Made by a program: the position numbers and the translations under genes
Notes under the pieces: generated by a model
The model's database searches: none
Told to the model about the DNA's origin: nothing
The model's input: the letters and a program-made list of their open reading frames with translations, nothing else
Assembly: GCA_010093705.1 (NCBI GenBank)
Contig: MU006094.1
Coordinates: 471,550 to 535,549, forward strand
Reading direction: 5' to 3'
Source: Patellaria atrata CBS 101060
Lineage: Eukaryota; Ascomycota; Dothideomycetes; Patellariales; Patellariaceae
DNA length: 64,000 nt
Shown: positions 1 to 11,851 of the stretch, one piece after another
Layout: each line of letters opens with the position of its first letter
Position numbering within the stretch: the first letter of the stretch is position 1

Positions 1-662
1 ACCGTCTGCCACTGGCTGCAACTCACTACCACTTGCTGCCAGGTACGTCTTGGTCGACTTGGGTAGAGATGGCTAACGTCTTTTCATTCGACGAACCCCT
101 TGCCTTGGATCTCTTTAGGGAAGGCACGGTGGCGGCAACTTCTTCTCCCCTGCGCTCCTTCCGCCTTATCCCTGACCCAATCCCCTGTCTATTAATATCA
201 CACAGGTCAAGTAGATCAAGTAGATCACACACCTCATCCATACCCGTACATGCCATCATCCTCGCCTATGTGGTTTTCGTCGATAAAACCACCATTTTTC
301 CCGGTTTGTAGATTTGGACGCCACTTTCATGCGGGTCAATCAAGTTTTACTTTGGTACCTCGCAGTATGTTATCGAGTATGCGAAGCTGTTTCACTACAG
401 GTCTCTTTCTGAGGAGAGGTAGAGTGTTATTTGTGGCTACCGAGTTCAGCATGGGAAAGTACGGAAGGACATTATCGTGCTTGCCGAATTGAAGGTAGAT
501 ACTATACGGTACAGTACCCCCTATAATACCTTACCTCTTACCTAGATCGCGGTGGACTGAGGTGAGGTTTTGGTCACCTTTCCAATTTAGTGATGTTTAA
601 GCATGTGATCGGTGGCTTGTGGCTTCTTCTTCCCCTTTACGGCTGAGGAAGGAGCCCCACCC

Positions 663-698
<36 letters not shown>

Positions 699-1111
699 TC
701 CCCCCAAGACGCTTTGAACACCAATAGATAGTGCACCATGGTACAGGTATGATCCTTCTACCGATTACTGGCGCTACTTGAAGTGAATACCTAGAGATTA
801 AATTAGGGAGAGTAGAGATTTTACTATCTCTCATGGCGAGAGTTGAGGGGTACTTCCGCATCGACATCCCGAGAGTCGTATATCAAACTGCGTCCCGAAA
901 AGTGGATATCATACATTCGTAACATTTACACGCGTCCCCGTCTAGCAAGCTCAACCACATTTCCACTCATCGTTCAACTTCCATTATCATAACGACCTGA
1001 ATCACGATAACAGTTGCCGTCTCGGCCAGAGCCAGAAAATCCCGAATACACCTCCATACCCTCCCCCCCCCCCCCCCCCCACAACACCACCACCACCCTC
1101 TCCCCCGTCGT
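1..1111. other. Intergenic, with poly-C tract
   Basis: I see no gene in this stretch. It holds a run of 34 C at about 664-697 and a second run of 18 C at about 1063-1080. The second lies just beyond the stop of the neighbouring minus-strand gene, so it would be transcribed as poly-G in that gene's 3' UTR. Short ORFs on both strands here show no family resemblance. Confidence 0.6.
664..697. repeat. Homopolymer run of 34 C
   Basis: An uninterrupted run of C, followed after GT by five more C. Runs this long are prone to slippage in replication and in sequencing, so the true length is uncertain. No function is implied. Confidence 0.9.
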
Positions 1112-1582
1112 CTACGAACTCACAACACCAACCCTAACCCCCACCACAGCCCCCCCACCCTCCTTCAACCCAACAACCCACCAAACCCCCCTCGTCCCCT
1201 CCTCCGCCCAAAAATACCCTAGCTCCTCCTCCCCCTCTCCCCAACCACAACTAACCTCCCTAACCCTCCTCACAACCCCGGAATACTCCCCCCTCGGATC
1301 AAACTCCTCCTTCCCCTTCCTCACGACCTCCTTGCCAACCAGCTCCCCAAACTCCGTCGCCGAGGGCGGATGCTTGCCAGCCCACCTCAGCGCGACGGGC
1401 TCGAACGGCTCGTCCGACTCGGAGGTGTATGTCGCGTCGATGGATTTGAGGGCGGGCGGGACTTCGGTGTCGGTTGCGCGGGCGTTGAGGGTGGGTTTGG
1501 AGGAGGAGGAGGAGGAGGTGTGTGCGGTGCCGGTGTCTTGGTTTGCTTTGTCCAGGAAAGAGGTGTATGCATCGTCGGACAT
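1112..1582 (-). CDS. Small conserved fungal protein of unknown function
   Basis: Single-exon gene of 156 residues. The frame runs open upstream to 1912, but I chose the ATG at 1580-1582, giving an N-terminus MSDDAYTSFLDKANQDTG. From memory, a family of small fungal hypothetical proteins begins this way, with a Ser/Thr-rich linker, then a Phe-Glu-Pro-Val module (EPFEPVALRWAGK), a stretch near FDPRGEYSGVVRRV and a final WWVVGL...VGVRVGVVSS strand region. The protein is soluble, with no signal peptide or membrane segment. The C-terminal half is Gly- and Val-rich because the DNA is locally G-rich on this strand. The long open frame on the other strand (1014-1781) is a compositional shadow. Function is not known to me. 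The family match is from recognition only, without a search. Confidence 0.7.
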   Translation of the reverse strand: MSDDAYTSFLDKANQDTGTAHTSSSSSSKPTLNARATDTEVPPALKSIDATYTSESDEPFEPVALRWAGKHPPSATEFGELVGKEVVRKGKEEFDPRGEYSGVVRRVREVSCGWGEGEEELGYFWAEEGTRGVWWVVGLKEGGGAVVGVRVGVVSS

Positions 1583-2506
1583 TGTGGGGGTGGAAGTGTG
1601 GAGGGTTCGGGTTATGAGAGGGGGTAGTGAGGGGTGGTGCGTGTTGTTTTGGGTATGGTGTCTGAGTGCGGTAGACTGGTGGGTTGGGACTTTTGGCTCG
1701 TTGATTGCGTTTTGGTTGAGTAGATTAGATATTGGAGATATGTGTTTTCGAGTTGAGAGATTCAGGCGGTTTATGCTGTGAGCGTGGAATATATGTTTGT
1801 ATGACATATGGGCTGCGCGTGGTTGTGGTGTGAACGGTTCTGCGTTGATTGGTTGGTGACGGGAAGCTTGAGCGGGCACCACCATCATTACGTCATACCA
1901 CAAGCTCCCCAAACTTACGTTTTCCAGACTCCATTATGATACTTTAGGTCTTTGGCAGTTAAAATCACATTGGTCGATTTGCATGATACGGGCCTTTAGG
2001 GCTTCCGTACAACTAGAACCTTCAGTACAAGATAAAAGAAAGTATTCTTGACTCGGTACACAGTACTGGAATCGTTCGTACAAGATCACTCCGGCACTCG
2101 AATAGAAGCTGGACTAACTTCACTCAATATCAAATCTAGCGTACATGTAACACTGCAATGACGTAGACCCACCACTGTACGCTCTCGCACGTTGGAACAT
2201 CGGCGGTTCCAGTAAAATAACCGTAAGGGAAACCTGAACTACCGGCCTTTATAGGTGAATCAAACCTTCCTGCTATTGATACTGAGTAATTATGGTATTT
2301 TGGGCAATGTATCTACTTCATGTCGCGAATTCAAGTTGAACATATGGCAACTTGAGAGGACCTGGAGGAGCTACGTATCTAGAGGGTTCTAATCAATATT
2401 ATACCGGCAAGATTCACTTTCAATTATTTCTAGAGCATATCTAATCCTGCCATAAATATTTCTCCCATGTCGTTTTCTCCTTTTCCGATAGCATGCGACC
2501 TGAGCC
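1583..2506. other. Intergenic region, no gene seen
   Basis: Contains the presumed promoter of the small conserved gene (-). The open frame continues upstream of the chosen ATG to 1912, but that part is His/Asn/Thr-rich and not protein-like. Nothing else is supported. Confidence 0.5.
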
Positions 2507-2899
2507 CTAATCATCCTCTAAAGCCCTCTTTCGATTGGAAGAACTTGTTGCTGGCTTTGCATCTGTGCCTTCGAAATGTTTTCCGAGCTTCCCTTGCAAC
2601 TCAGACGTCATGTGGTTTACAAGTGCTGTAGTCCTATATCTCATCGTCATCCCCAAGTTATACACGCGGTCCGCGCCCCACCTGTCATCGGGAATCTCGA
2701 AATTTCTCAATTTCGTAATAAAAGTTGAGAAACTCATCCTCATTGTGGCCGTCGTGAGCTGCTTGAGGTCCAATGAGGGTGAAACCCCCGCTCTGGAGAA
2801 AAAGGATATTAGCCACCGAGCAAAGACGTATTGCAAGCTTTGCGATCGGACCGCGAGTGACAACTGCAATATGAATCCATGACCAGAGACCGTGCCCAA
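2507..2899 (-). CDS. Orphan ORF, uncertain
   Basis: An ORF of 130 codons from an ATG at 2897-2899. The last 60 residues look most protein-like: a charged helical stretch (RMSFSTFITKLRNFEIPDD, then a segment containing VYNLGMTMRYRTTALVNH) followed by a Ser/Lys/Arg-rich acidic tail ending KRALEDD. I do not recognise a family. It lies 240 bp downstream of the decayed BTB gene on the same strand. A link to it (a displaced C-terminal exon) is possible but I see no homology that shows it. It could be a real orphan gene, the last exon of a larger gene, or chance. Confidence 0.25.
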   Translation of the reverse strand: MGTVSGHGFILQLSLAVRSQSLQYVFARWLISFFSRAGVSPSLDLKQLTTATMRMSFSTFITKLRNFEIPDDRWGADRVYNLGMTMRYRTTALVNHMTSELQGKLGKHFEGTDAKPATSSSNRKRALEDD

Positions 2900-3140
2900 T
2901 GCTTAACGAACCCGACCAGTTCTTCCATCGCTTGTTGTCAAACCTTGATTATACTAGCTACAATCCATTAGCTTAACGCAATCTAACAACGCGAACTATC
3001 CCCTTCTCTTAGCAATTCTCGCTCACTGTACGCTTGCACTTAAAGCTGCATCAGACTTTCTACCAGCTATTAACTGCAGATTAAGTACCCGCCAATAATC
3101 ATGCAGCAAATTAACGTTAGAGATCGAGGAGGACCGCTTA

Positions 3141-3498
3141 ACTAGGAGGAAGGGAGGGGATAAATCTTGTCCGCTCACCTAGTAAGGAATCCGGAATACG
3201 CCCACTCATCATCCACTTCTCTGGGACAACTGCAATGTCCTCCTCGTCTAACTCAATGCTCCGTACCAATGATTTTATCAAGCGGTCCGGTATGTTTCGA
3301 TCATCAAACACCCATGCTACAAAGAACCACCCTTCAAACTTCTTCTTGCCCACTCATTTTTTCAGCTTTTCTGTCTGGGCTAGCGAGGCGGAGTACGACG
3401 GAGGAAACAAGGAAGCTACGAGGTGAATCGTTCAGTGAGCCACCGACGATGAGAGTCAAGTCGCCGAGGGTTGTAAGGATGACCGTTTCGGAGGACAT
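3141..3498 (-). pseudogene. Decayed BTB/POZ-domain gene
   Basis: Two adjacent pieces in different frames resemble the start and the end of the fungal BTB/POZ protein family. The first begins with an ATG at 3496-3498 and reads VILTTLGDLTLIVGG, then SFLVSSVVLRLASP, the hallmark opening beta strand and first helices of a fungal BTB domain. It then hits a stop about 12 residues later. Downstream in another frame comes FEGWFFVAWVFDDRN followed by PDRLIKSLVRSIELDEED and GRIPDSLLG, matching the post-BTB segment of the same family (W-x-F-x-x-W-V-F, later a Pro-Pro-Gly-like turn). The middle of the domain, about 80-100 residues, is missing between RLASP and EGWFF, and no intron can hold it. I infer an internal deletion plus frame loss in a host gene. 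These families expand and decay quickly in filamentous fungi. Confidence 0.6.
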
Positions 3499-4155
3499 CA
3501 AGAAGTGGATAAGGTAATTATACAGCTATGAGTTGATTGGCAACAGGGTTGAAGCTGGAAGAAAAGAAAAACGGGATTTGGAGCAGTATATAAGGGAAAA
3601 AAAAAAATAAAAAAAATAGGTGTCACATGCGCGCTAGCCGAAAAGAATAGATTGTTTGACCGTTCAAACAATTTTGATGGACAAGTACTGTGTAGTAACT
3701 CCAGGTCAGGTGATTGACTTCTGGAAGTGGAAGGCGCGCAGCAAACGGCTGTGGATGACCCCAACGTACTATTGAGGATAAGATAACGTTCGAACTGACT
3801 CTTTATTGTGTATTTCAAAATGTTTCAGCCAAGAGAATCAAAGAAACAGCCCAACAACACCAGCGTTGATATCATCAACAATCGCCCTGGCATTTCACGC
3901 TTCAACAAACTAGGAAGTAGGTAGATGCTCCTTTACACGCCTCGAAGATCTCTACGGCAAAAACCATTTCCAAAAGCCCTAAAAAAAAAATAGAAATTTG
4001 ATCGGGATGAACAAGGTTCCAGACTTATCCGAGACTAAATAACACCCCCAAATGAAAGGGACTATGGAACATATGACTTTTTAGATATAAGCCCCTATAC
4101 CGGAAAACGCACATTATACATATGCAATGGCTGTTTTGAAAGAAAGGAAATATAT
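3499..4155. other. Intergenic region, no gene seen
   Basis: Lies upstream of the decayed BTB gene and downstream of SSN6. It includes two A-rich runs (about 3597-3618 and 3981-3990). It probably holds the SSN6 3' UTR. No other gene is supported. Confidence 0.5.
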
Positions 4156-7048
4156 CTACACCTTTTGTTCCGCCACCTGCGGCCCGTGAACGATTCCATT
4201 AGTAGCGCTACGGGGGCTATTCTTCTCGGAACGGGAAGGGCCATTGCGTTTTTCATCTTCACCACTGTCATCGTAATCTTCATCAACATCGACCTTCCTA
4301 GCGGCAGGTTCATGCTGTTCTCTTCGTTCCTCTTTTGGGGGCTCGGGAACATGGTGTTGAGGAGGTGGAGGTGGAGCTTGATGGATCGACGGAAGTGAAT
4401 GAGGGTGATGTGCGGCATCGGACGGATGGTAGCTTTCGTTTGCACGTCGCTGTTCTTCTAACCGTCTCGCTTCAGCTTCTAATGGGCTACGCCGACCAGG
4501 CGATTGCACTTTCGGCGCAGGGGATGAGCGACGGATGAAAGGATCGTCGAGCCTTGGGCGTTTGTCTTCATTTTGCGGCTTTTGCCCACTGTTTTCTTCA
4601 TCCCATTCCCTGAGTCGTTTGGGTGCTACTGGAGTTCGATCATCACGATCCCGAGCAGCTGCATCAGCCGCAACTTGAGCTGCGGCTGGGGGCGGAGCGC
4701 CTCTTTCAATACCTGGAGTTGCGGTATTCGGATGATGCTGGTATGGTTGATGGGGATATTTGGAATTCGGGGAAGAAACAGAATTTTCAACTAGTGGACG
4801 GACCTCAGGAGGTGGGCTTGACACGCGTGGATAAACAGGTGGCAAAACCCCTTGACTATGGGGAGGCCCATTTCCCAAATTAGGCGGAGGTGGCGGTGGG
4901 CCGTTCGCTGCCGTTGGAAGATTTCCATAGTTTGGGTTAGAGATTCTAGTTGGGCCTTGTTGTTGATGTTGAGCTTGGGGTTGTGGAGGTGGCTGAGGTG
5001 GCAGACTGGGATGACCCGGAGGACCTTGGGGACCTTGGTAATGATTTGGGACTGCATTGTGAACTTTTGGGGAGGGTGAGTGACCTCTACGTGGAGGGGG
5101 CTGAGACGGGCGAGGAGGTTCCTGAAATTGTCGAACAGGTTCCTGTCTGGGACTTGGGGGACGTTGTTGATTTTGTGGAGGTGGAGGTCTGATTGTGTTC
5201 CTCTGGTCATAATGATTCAACTCTTGAGGAGGCATCCCCGGGTTTTGAATCTCAGCAAGGCGTCGATTCCAATCGTTACCAGTGCCCAGAGGAACTGCAC
5301 TTGGGGCAGGCTGTGAGGGAGCGGGAGCGCCCCACTGAGGTCCCGGTGGTGCACCAGGTTGATACGCTTGTGGGTGTACGTCCTGAGGCAAAGGCGTGCT
5401 GTTTTGGTTCGGCATGCCGCTTGTCGGTTGACCGTTTTGTAAAAGTTGCAGGCGAGCCTTGATGTGAACGTTTGAAGGATCGAGATCTGCGGCACGCTGA
5501 TACGCGTCCAAAGCGTCTGCAGTTTGATTGTTGCAGGACTCGTACTATTTATTTGTGAGCAAATGAGCTATCATTTCCCGAAGGTGAAGCAAACTTACCA
5601 GCGTACCAAGGTCGTACCAGACCTCGGAGATGTTAGGATTCAATCGGATAGCGCGGGAATAGGCGTCAAGAGCATCGCGATACTGATTGATCTGATAGTA
5701 GAGCACGCCGATGGAGCACCAGAATGTTGGATTTCGCCCGTCGCGATACACCGCTTGTTGATATGCTTCGTACGCCTTCGGGTATTTGGCTTGTGACATG
5801 TAACAACGACCAAGCAGATACCAGCTCTGTGCATCAGTCTGGTCTAATGGGGAACGGTTAGTGGTCATGCCGGCATTTCAAACGATGACGACTTACCAGA
5901 AGCGACAGAAAGCTCCAAATATTCAATAGCTTGCTCTTGGCTCTGGAAACTCTGACTCTGCTGATGATGCAGCCAACCAAGCTGCTGCAATACCTTTGCA
6001 TGCTTGGAATCTCGTTCAAGAACACGTTTGTAGGCGTGCTTCGCATTTTCGTACTAATAGATAGTGAGATAAGACTTATCGCAATGGGATTAAGCAACTA
6101 ACATCCTTATGTTGCTCATAAACATGACCGATTTGGAACCATATATCTTCCTCTGTTAGTGGCCGAGGAGGATCATTCACGATATACTTGAAGCACTTGA
6201 GAGCAAGTCAGTAAGTTGGCGAAGTTATCTTTTGGGTGGTTGGCGTGGGCTTACCTCTAAACTTTGAGTATACTTCTGCTGTTGTTTATAGATTATTCCA
6301 AGACGGAAATAGATTTCATTTGCTTTTTCAAAATTTGGTTCCATAGTCATGACTTGAGAAAATGCTTCTTCAGCATGTTCTAGCGATCCATAGCGATCGT
6401 AAAGAATACCAATACCATACCAAAGTTTTGGCTCCTGAAAATTATATCAGAACCATAAAGATTAGAATAGAATGGAGAATATATACTTTAGGATCTTGAA
6501 GATGGTACAATGCTTGTTGATAAGCAGAATATGCTTGTTGTAATTCGTCCATCATTAGAAAACAATGGCCTGTCACGAGTAAGCGGCACAGTCAAGCGGT
6601 ATACGTTAATGAGCAATTGCATACCTAAACTACCCCAAACTTCACCATTATTCGGTTCAACCTTTAAAATTAATTGTAAATATTCGACTGCTTGAGGGAA
6701 TCTTTCCTTGCTTCGCAATAAACAAGATATAGCATTCATCGCAGGGACAGACCACTGGTTCTGCCTCAGTGCATGTTCATATGAAGCAAGAGCATTTTCA
6801 CTGTCGCCCATCATCTCAGAGACGGTTCCTAGATACAGTTAAAGCCAATCGCGATATATAATTTACCTGGTTTAGTGCGACTTACCCATCTGAATCCAAA
6901 TGCTCTCATTCTGCTCTCTCAAGATCTGCGCGATGGTCTTTTGTTGTGCTGGTATATGAGCATGTCCGTTAGGTTGATGATGACCCGGTGGAGGGCCATG
7001 ATGTGTAGGTATATTAGTTGTGGGAGAAGGTTGTTGATGGCTGGCCAT
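4156..7048 (-). CDS. ssn6: Ssn6/Cyc8-type general transcriptional corepressor, TPR protein
   Basis: Eight exons: 6886-7048, 6625-6828, 6487-6569, 6255-6434, 6103-6195, 5897-6053, 5599-5843, 4156-5544, coding 837 residues. The start MASHQQPSPTTNIPTHHG is followed by a Pro/His/Gln-rich leader and the first helix AQILREQNESIWIQMG. About ten tetratricopeptide repeats fill residues 40-400, for example NALASYEHALRQNQ, AYSAYQQALYHLQDP, KAYEAYQQAVYRDG and ALDAYQRAADLDPSNVHIKA. The remaining 430 residues are a Pro/Gln-rich disordered tail ending in VHGPQVAEQKV, all in one exon. Order and length fit Ssn6/Cyc8 (RCM-1 in Neurospora), which pairs with Tup1 in the nucleus and is recruited by DNA-binding repressors. 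All seven introns are 49-59 bases and lie in the TPR half. One donor is GTTAGT. A very long upstream gap fits a long regulated leader. Confidence 0.92.
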
Positions 7049-10000
7049 GATTTGGCGCGGCCGTGTCTGTTCCTCTTCAGACGGGGAGGCGTCTGTCGAG
7101 GATACTTAAATATTCGAAACTATAATAATAATGGACATGTCAGATATTGTTTTCATCTTGTATCCATGGAACGGTAAGGTAGTGGTGATGTTAAGATGGT
7201 TACTTACAGATTATGGGGCAGATGGGCCTGTCAGTCAAAACAAGGTCACACAGTGACAGTTCGCGCGCCCAACGGTTCCGCTATAGATAGGCGATCAGAT
7301 CGATCGGTAACTTTTTAGAATGAGAGTTATAGTTGAGGGATGGAAGTTTGAAGTGGGCAATGGGGGAGATGGGATGGGAACAAAAGAGATTGATAGGAGT
7401 GAAAGGTGAAGGTAGCGACTCGAGGGTAGGAAGGGAAAAGGAACAGGAACGGCGAGGAGGGAAAGCAGACAGCGAGAAAGAGTGTCGATGGGTTAGGGTT
7501 ATTCGAAGTTACTGACCACCGCGACTTTCTGCCTTTGCATCTTGTTACACCAGTTTTGAGGGATGGGAACCCTGTTACCTTAGTTAGCTTTGACGAACGG
7601 ACCATCTCGCTAGGCGGGGGCCCTTACCCACATGCAGCAGCTGTGAGCCTGCCATCCACACATCCACTCCACTTCAGTTCATCCATACTCTTTCCGGAGT
7701 CGGATGTATAAGGGGAGTTAGGAAGGGACGCTAGGGGTCATCTCTTTCCTCGGGCGTGGTTGCTGTAAAGTACTAAACTACGAAGCTAAGCCATGACCCA
7801 CGCAACTTTACCGTCCTTCCCGTCGTGCACAGATCCGCCCGGTTCGCCTGCCTCGTCCAGATTTAATATACATTCACCCTTTTCCCAACCCCCAATAATC
7901 CAGAAAAGCGAAAGGTATGGGCCTTAATTCATGCAGTCTTCCGGAAAGTATTTACATCGCCCTGCAATATGTACGGAATATTCGCGTTGCCCGTTATTCT
8001 TTTATATGTATAACACAAAATGTTATCTTCATTTAAAAGTATTCCGAGACCCACCATGGATATCGAGATAATGACGAGCGATTGAAGACGATGATCTCTT
8101 TCCCCGGATTTCGGCCTTGTCGCAATATGGAAGCGTTGACTACCCTACTTGTTTCTGCTGGTACAGTACTCCTGTGGAAACTACGGGAACATTGTTCTTT
8201 TTATCATGGAACCGGTAGTTGTCAGATTAATGACTTGATGCATTTTGAGTTTCCATCTCTCAGACCTGAGGTTTTTGACGACAGTCAAATTCGCTCCCTT
8301 GCGTCAAGAGACAGAAGCAGACTCTACTGCACGTGGAGTGTGGGCGGGTGGCAGTGACGAATCCACCAAACTAACGGCTGTGCTCCTCCTTGCAGACCTC
8401 TTTATCGCCTCACAGTGCCTCCACACCAATAATCCCCATCATGACAACCGTTCAACTATGCTCTGTACACCCTGACTATCGGAATGTTATAAGCAGCTGG
8501 CATCCGCAGGATCGATATGAGTAAGATAGACCCTGGAATAGATCATTAAAATATTGCTTCATACTCGCGACCTCATCGTTTCAATAATAGCGTTATTTCC
8601 GCGACTCATAAATTCTCATCGTTTTCCGTATCTTGTCAGGCGAATTCAAGCAAACAGTTTCTTGCGGTGCTTGCCTGACCTACCTGAGGTTCGTTTCGTC
8701 GTTGACTGAAACTGTACACTCCCACCTTTGCTTCATCGCGTCATGTCAATTTAGCATTGGTACATTATCACCACTACAATCGCTATGAGTTATCGAACCC
8801 GTAGAGAAATTTACCACACTTTGTTTTCACTTATTTCCCACGAAACTTACACCCAAGAGACCAAAGGCGCAGATGAGGCTCAGTTGGCGCCGAGCAGCCT
8901 TAACTTTCTGAGATGACGGTAACCGAATTATCAATTCCGCGGTCCGAGCCAACAGAAAGTACGGTACTGTACAATTGAAGTACAATTAAAATAGACTTAA
9001 CACTCCAAGTTCATCTGGCTTGCTTGATGCCTTTACAGGTTGGCCTTACCTTACCAACCGTATGTAGTGTAACAGGACTTCTGCCCGCTGAATGGAACGG
9101 GATATTTCGGAGCCATATACCGTACAAGTACCGTCTCTCACCTCACAGCCCCGATTACGCAGAAGTTGAAAGAAGCAAGTTGCATGATGCCCACCGTCCA
9201 GCCAGCCCTGAAAACTGTCAACCTCTGAGCGTGAGCGGGGAGGCATAACCGGAGACGAGCCAAAACAAGTCAACTACGGGAGTAAGAAGGCTGGCTGCTG
9301 TGCGATGAACACTCGATCTGCGTCTTTGCAGAGACAGTCTCTCGAAAAGCTCTCTTGGCATGGTTGGCATGCTCAGACAACCTGCAGGTTCTCCACTATA
9401 CAAAGTACTTGTTTGTCTATCACCAGCGTCTTGTGCCTCACAGCTTCCTCGGCTCATCGGCGTTGTTTATAGCCGTCTTTGCAGTACAACGAACACGCAA
9501 TTCAGAAGCAGGCAACCGATAATTTCACGTTCTACCGCTTATATACGATTTCGTGTCGGTTGCAACCCTGATAGATGAAGCTTGTGCCGCCAGTGGTGAC
9601 CCAAGGAGTGTACCGACACATCATCATCAGAGCAACAGGTTACCGGACGCCGGCGCAGGAGCGGTTCATCTCTGTGCGCGTCTTACCCACAGTCAACCGT
9701 GCCGAAAAACCATACAGTACGTTTGTTAAATGCTCTACGACCTGCTAGATCGCATGCCAAGATGTCATCTCACCCACTGAGCTGCCTTCCTTCCTCCAGC
9801 CTGAATCGACAACATCGATGGCTGCATACTCTCAAAAAGGCATCCGATCCAGTACAGAAAGGGATTTGGTGAGCCGGCCACGTGAAACGCCTGTACAGAT
9901 TCTGGACTTCTGCAAAGATGAGGTGGTGTCAAAACGCCAGATCAAGCCAGATCAGCCACGTCCGTCGTTGACAAGTTCAACTAATGGGAAATCCACAAAT

Positions 10001-11851
10001 CATAATTCATAAAAAAGACGTACCAGATCCCCTATCCGCAAATGGACCGGAAATGAACCTTCCATACACACGACACTGTTCTTTATTTCTTCAAGAAATA
10101 ATACGAAGAGATCAGATAAGACGATGAAATGACGCGCAGTCCCCGGGCCGAACAAGGGTGAAATTCTCAGCTTCCGACTGGTCTTTGGCGGGAGTGGAGG
10201 AAGAGTGGAAGACCGCTCTTTTGCTTTTTGTGGCTTTGATGCTTGCGCGAGATGCGGCGGTTGACGAGGATTCCCGATGATCCCCAGGGCCGATCCTTTG
10301 AAGCCACAGCCAAGATGGAGTCGGCGAAGTGATGCTGCAATGCATCCTCGAAACTCCCTTCAGATCTGATTCTCTTTTCCTATCAACAAGATGGGCGTAC
10401 CTGACACTGTTGTTCAGCTGTTACTTACATCCCTCAAAGCCCGGTGCCGAAGTGCTGGTCATCCCAGTTCCAGAATTCGCCGACGCCTGTCTCGGACGAT
10501 CTTAAAGGCTAATTTTTGGCAACGGCCGTGAGCGCGCGCTACGATCCTTGCGTTATTAGGATCCCACCTTCTGGGGCCGTTCAGGAGCCCAGAGGCCAAA
10601 CACGAAACAATCTGTCAGCGGGAAGTCTTCAGGATGGGAACCTGAGTTTGGGTGACGATGGGGGAAAGTATTTTTGAGACAAGTACTCCGTAGAAATATT
10701 GCCGTCATCCAACGGTTGCAGTTCGTACTTCCATTGTATCAGGCGGAAGCTACTCACCCACCAAGTTGTACCCAAGAGAACATTCCAGCCATGGCTGTAT
10801 GACCATTGAAAAACGTACTCTGCTTCAACTCAAGATGGTCTATGTGAGCGACATCTCAAAATTCGTCAAACATATTTTCGGATCGCAGTTCAGTAAGTGA
10901 CTGGTTTTTTGTACGCAATCGTCTTTCCTACAATTATTTTTCCTTCGGGCTAGTCTACAGTAGCGTTATGTTAGGAAAGATCCTTTGTTACAGTTCATTT
11001 TGTGTTAATAAGTCTAGTTGAATTTAAATTCATTTTTGGCTCTATGACAGTCGAAACGTCCTGTACTGGACAATACTTTGTAGCACGCAAATAAATGCGT
11101 CTACTATAGCTGATCATATTCATTTTCGCTCCTTTGATCACAGTAACACCTCCAATATTAATGTACTCTACCCCAAGTCTCCCCATATGTACGGGAATAA
11201 TGTTCCAACATTCTTGTTACCTTCTGTTCTAATCCGGACACTGTCGCATGCTTATATCACAACAAATGTATAGCGCATAGCGGATATACTTACAATTACA
11301 TGTTATTAAAGGGCCGATTGTATTCATACTGAGTCTGGTTGATTCATTGTTGTGTCTAATTGGGTCCATATCTCTTTTTGCGTGTTTATTGTACATCTGT
11401 CGATTTTTCTTGAGTCATTTTACCAATCTGCTATTCTGTAACATGTGGATTCGGAGAGGTTACATTACTCCTGCTCATTCCATAACTTTGTTATTAAAAT
11501 ATTCCTGATGGCTTTCGATTTTCGTAACCTGATAAGTATTTCCCCATCGTGCGGACACCCGGCATATTCAAGTCATAGTATGATGAGCGTGATTTCCATA
11601 GTTCGTACAGTACCCGCGTTCGTTCAGATGTAGGTCGGATTTGCAGTCATGGTATGCAAAGAACAAAGAGCCCCCCAGAAGATTACTCTTACAGATTCCC
11701 ATGAGTCCTTAAATAGGGGCAGGTCTATATCCTCAATTTCCCTTCCCCTACCCGGTACTCCGATTCAGCAGTCAGCAAACGAGACACTCCAAATACAGGT
11801 ACGGCAGCAAAAGTATCAATCCTTTTATCTACATACGAACAGGTTGCAACC
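7049..11851. other. 4.8-kb gene-free gap upstream of SSN6
   Basis: No reading frame here resembles a known protein or continues through plausible introns. The stretch nearest SSN6 (7049-7620) is likely its promoter and 5' leader. A donor-like signal on the minus strand (T|GTAAGTA at about 7202-7207) hints at a leader intron, but the acceptor is not certain. The rest has ordinary base composition and short scattered ORFs. It might hold a long leader, a non-coding transcript, or eroded sequence. Confidence 0.5.

Noticed and set aside
1014-1781. 255-codon plus-strand ORF with poly-Thr/Pro
   Set aside because: Lies opposite the conserved minus-strand gene; its composition is only a reflection of G-rich coding on the other strand.
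2507-3498. One single BTB gene spanning both the remnant and the 130-codon ORF
   Set aside because: I could not find splice sites or homology that join them, so they are listed separately.
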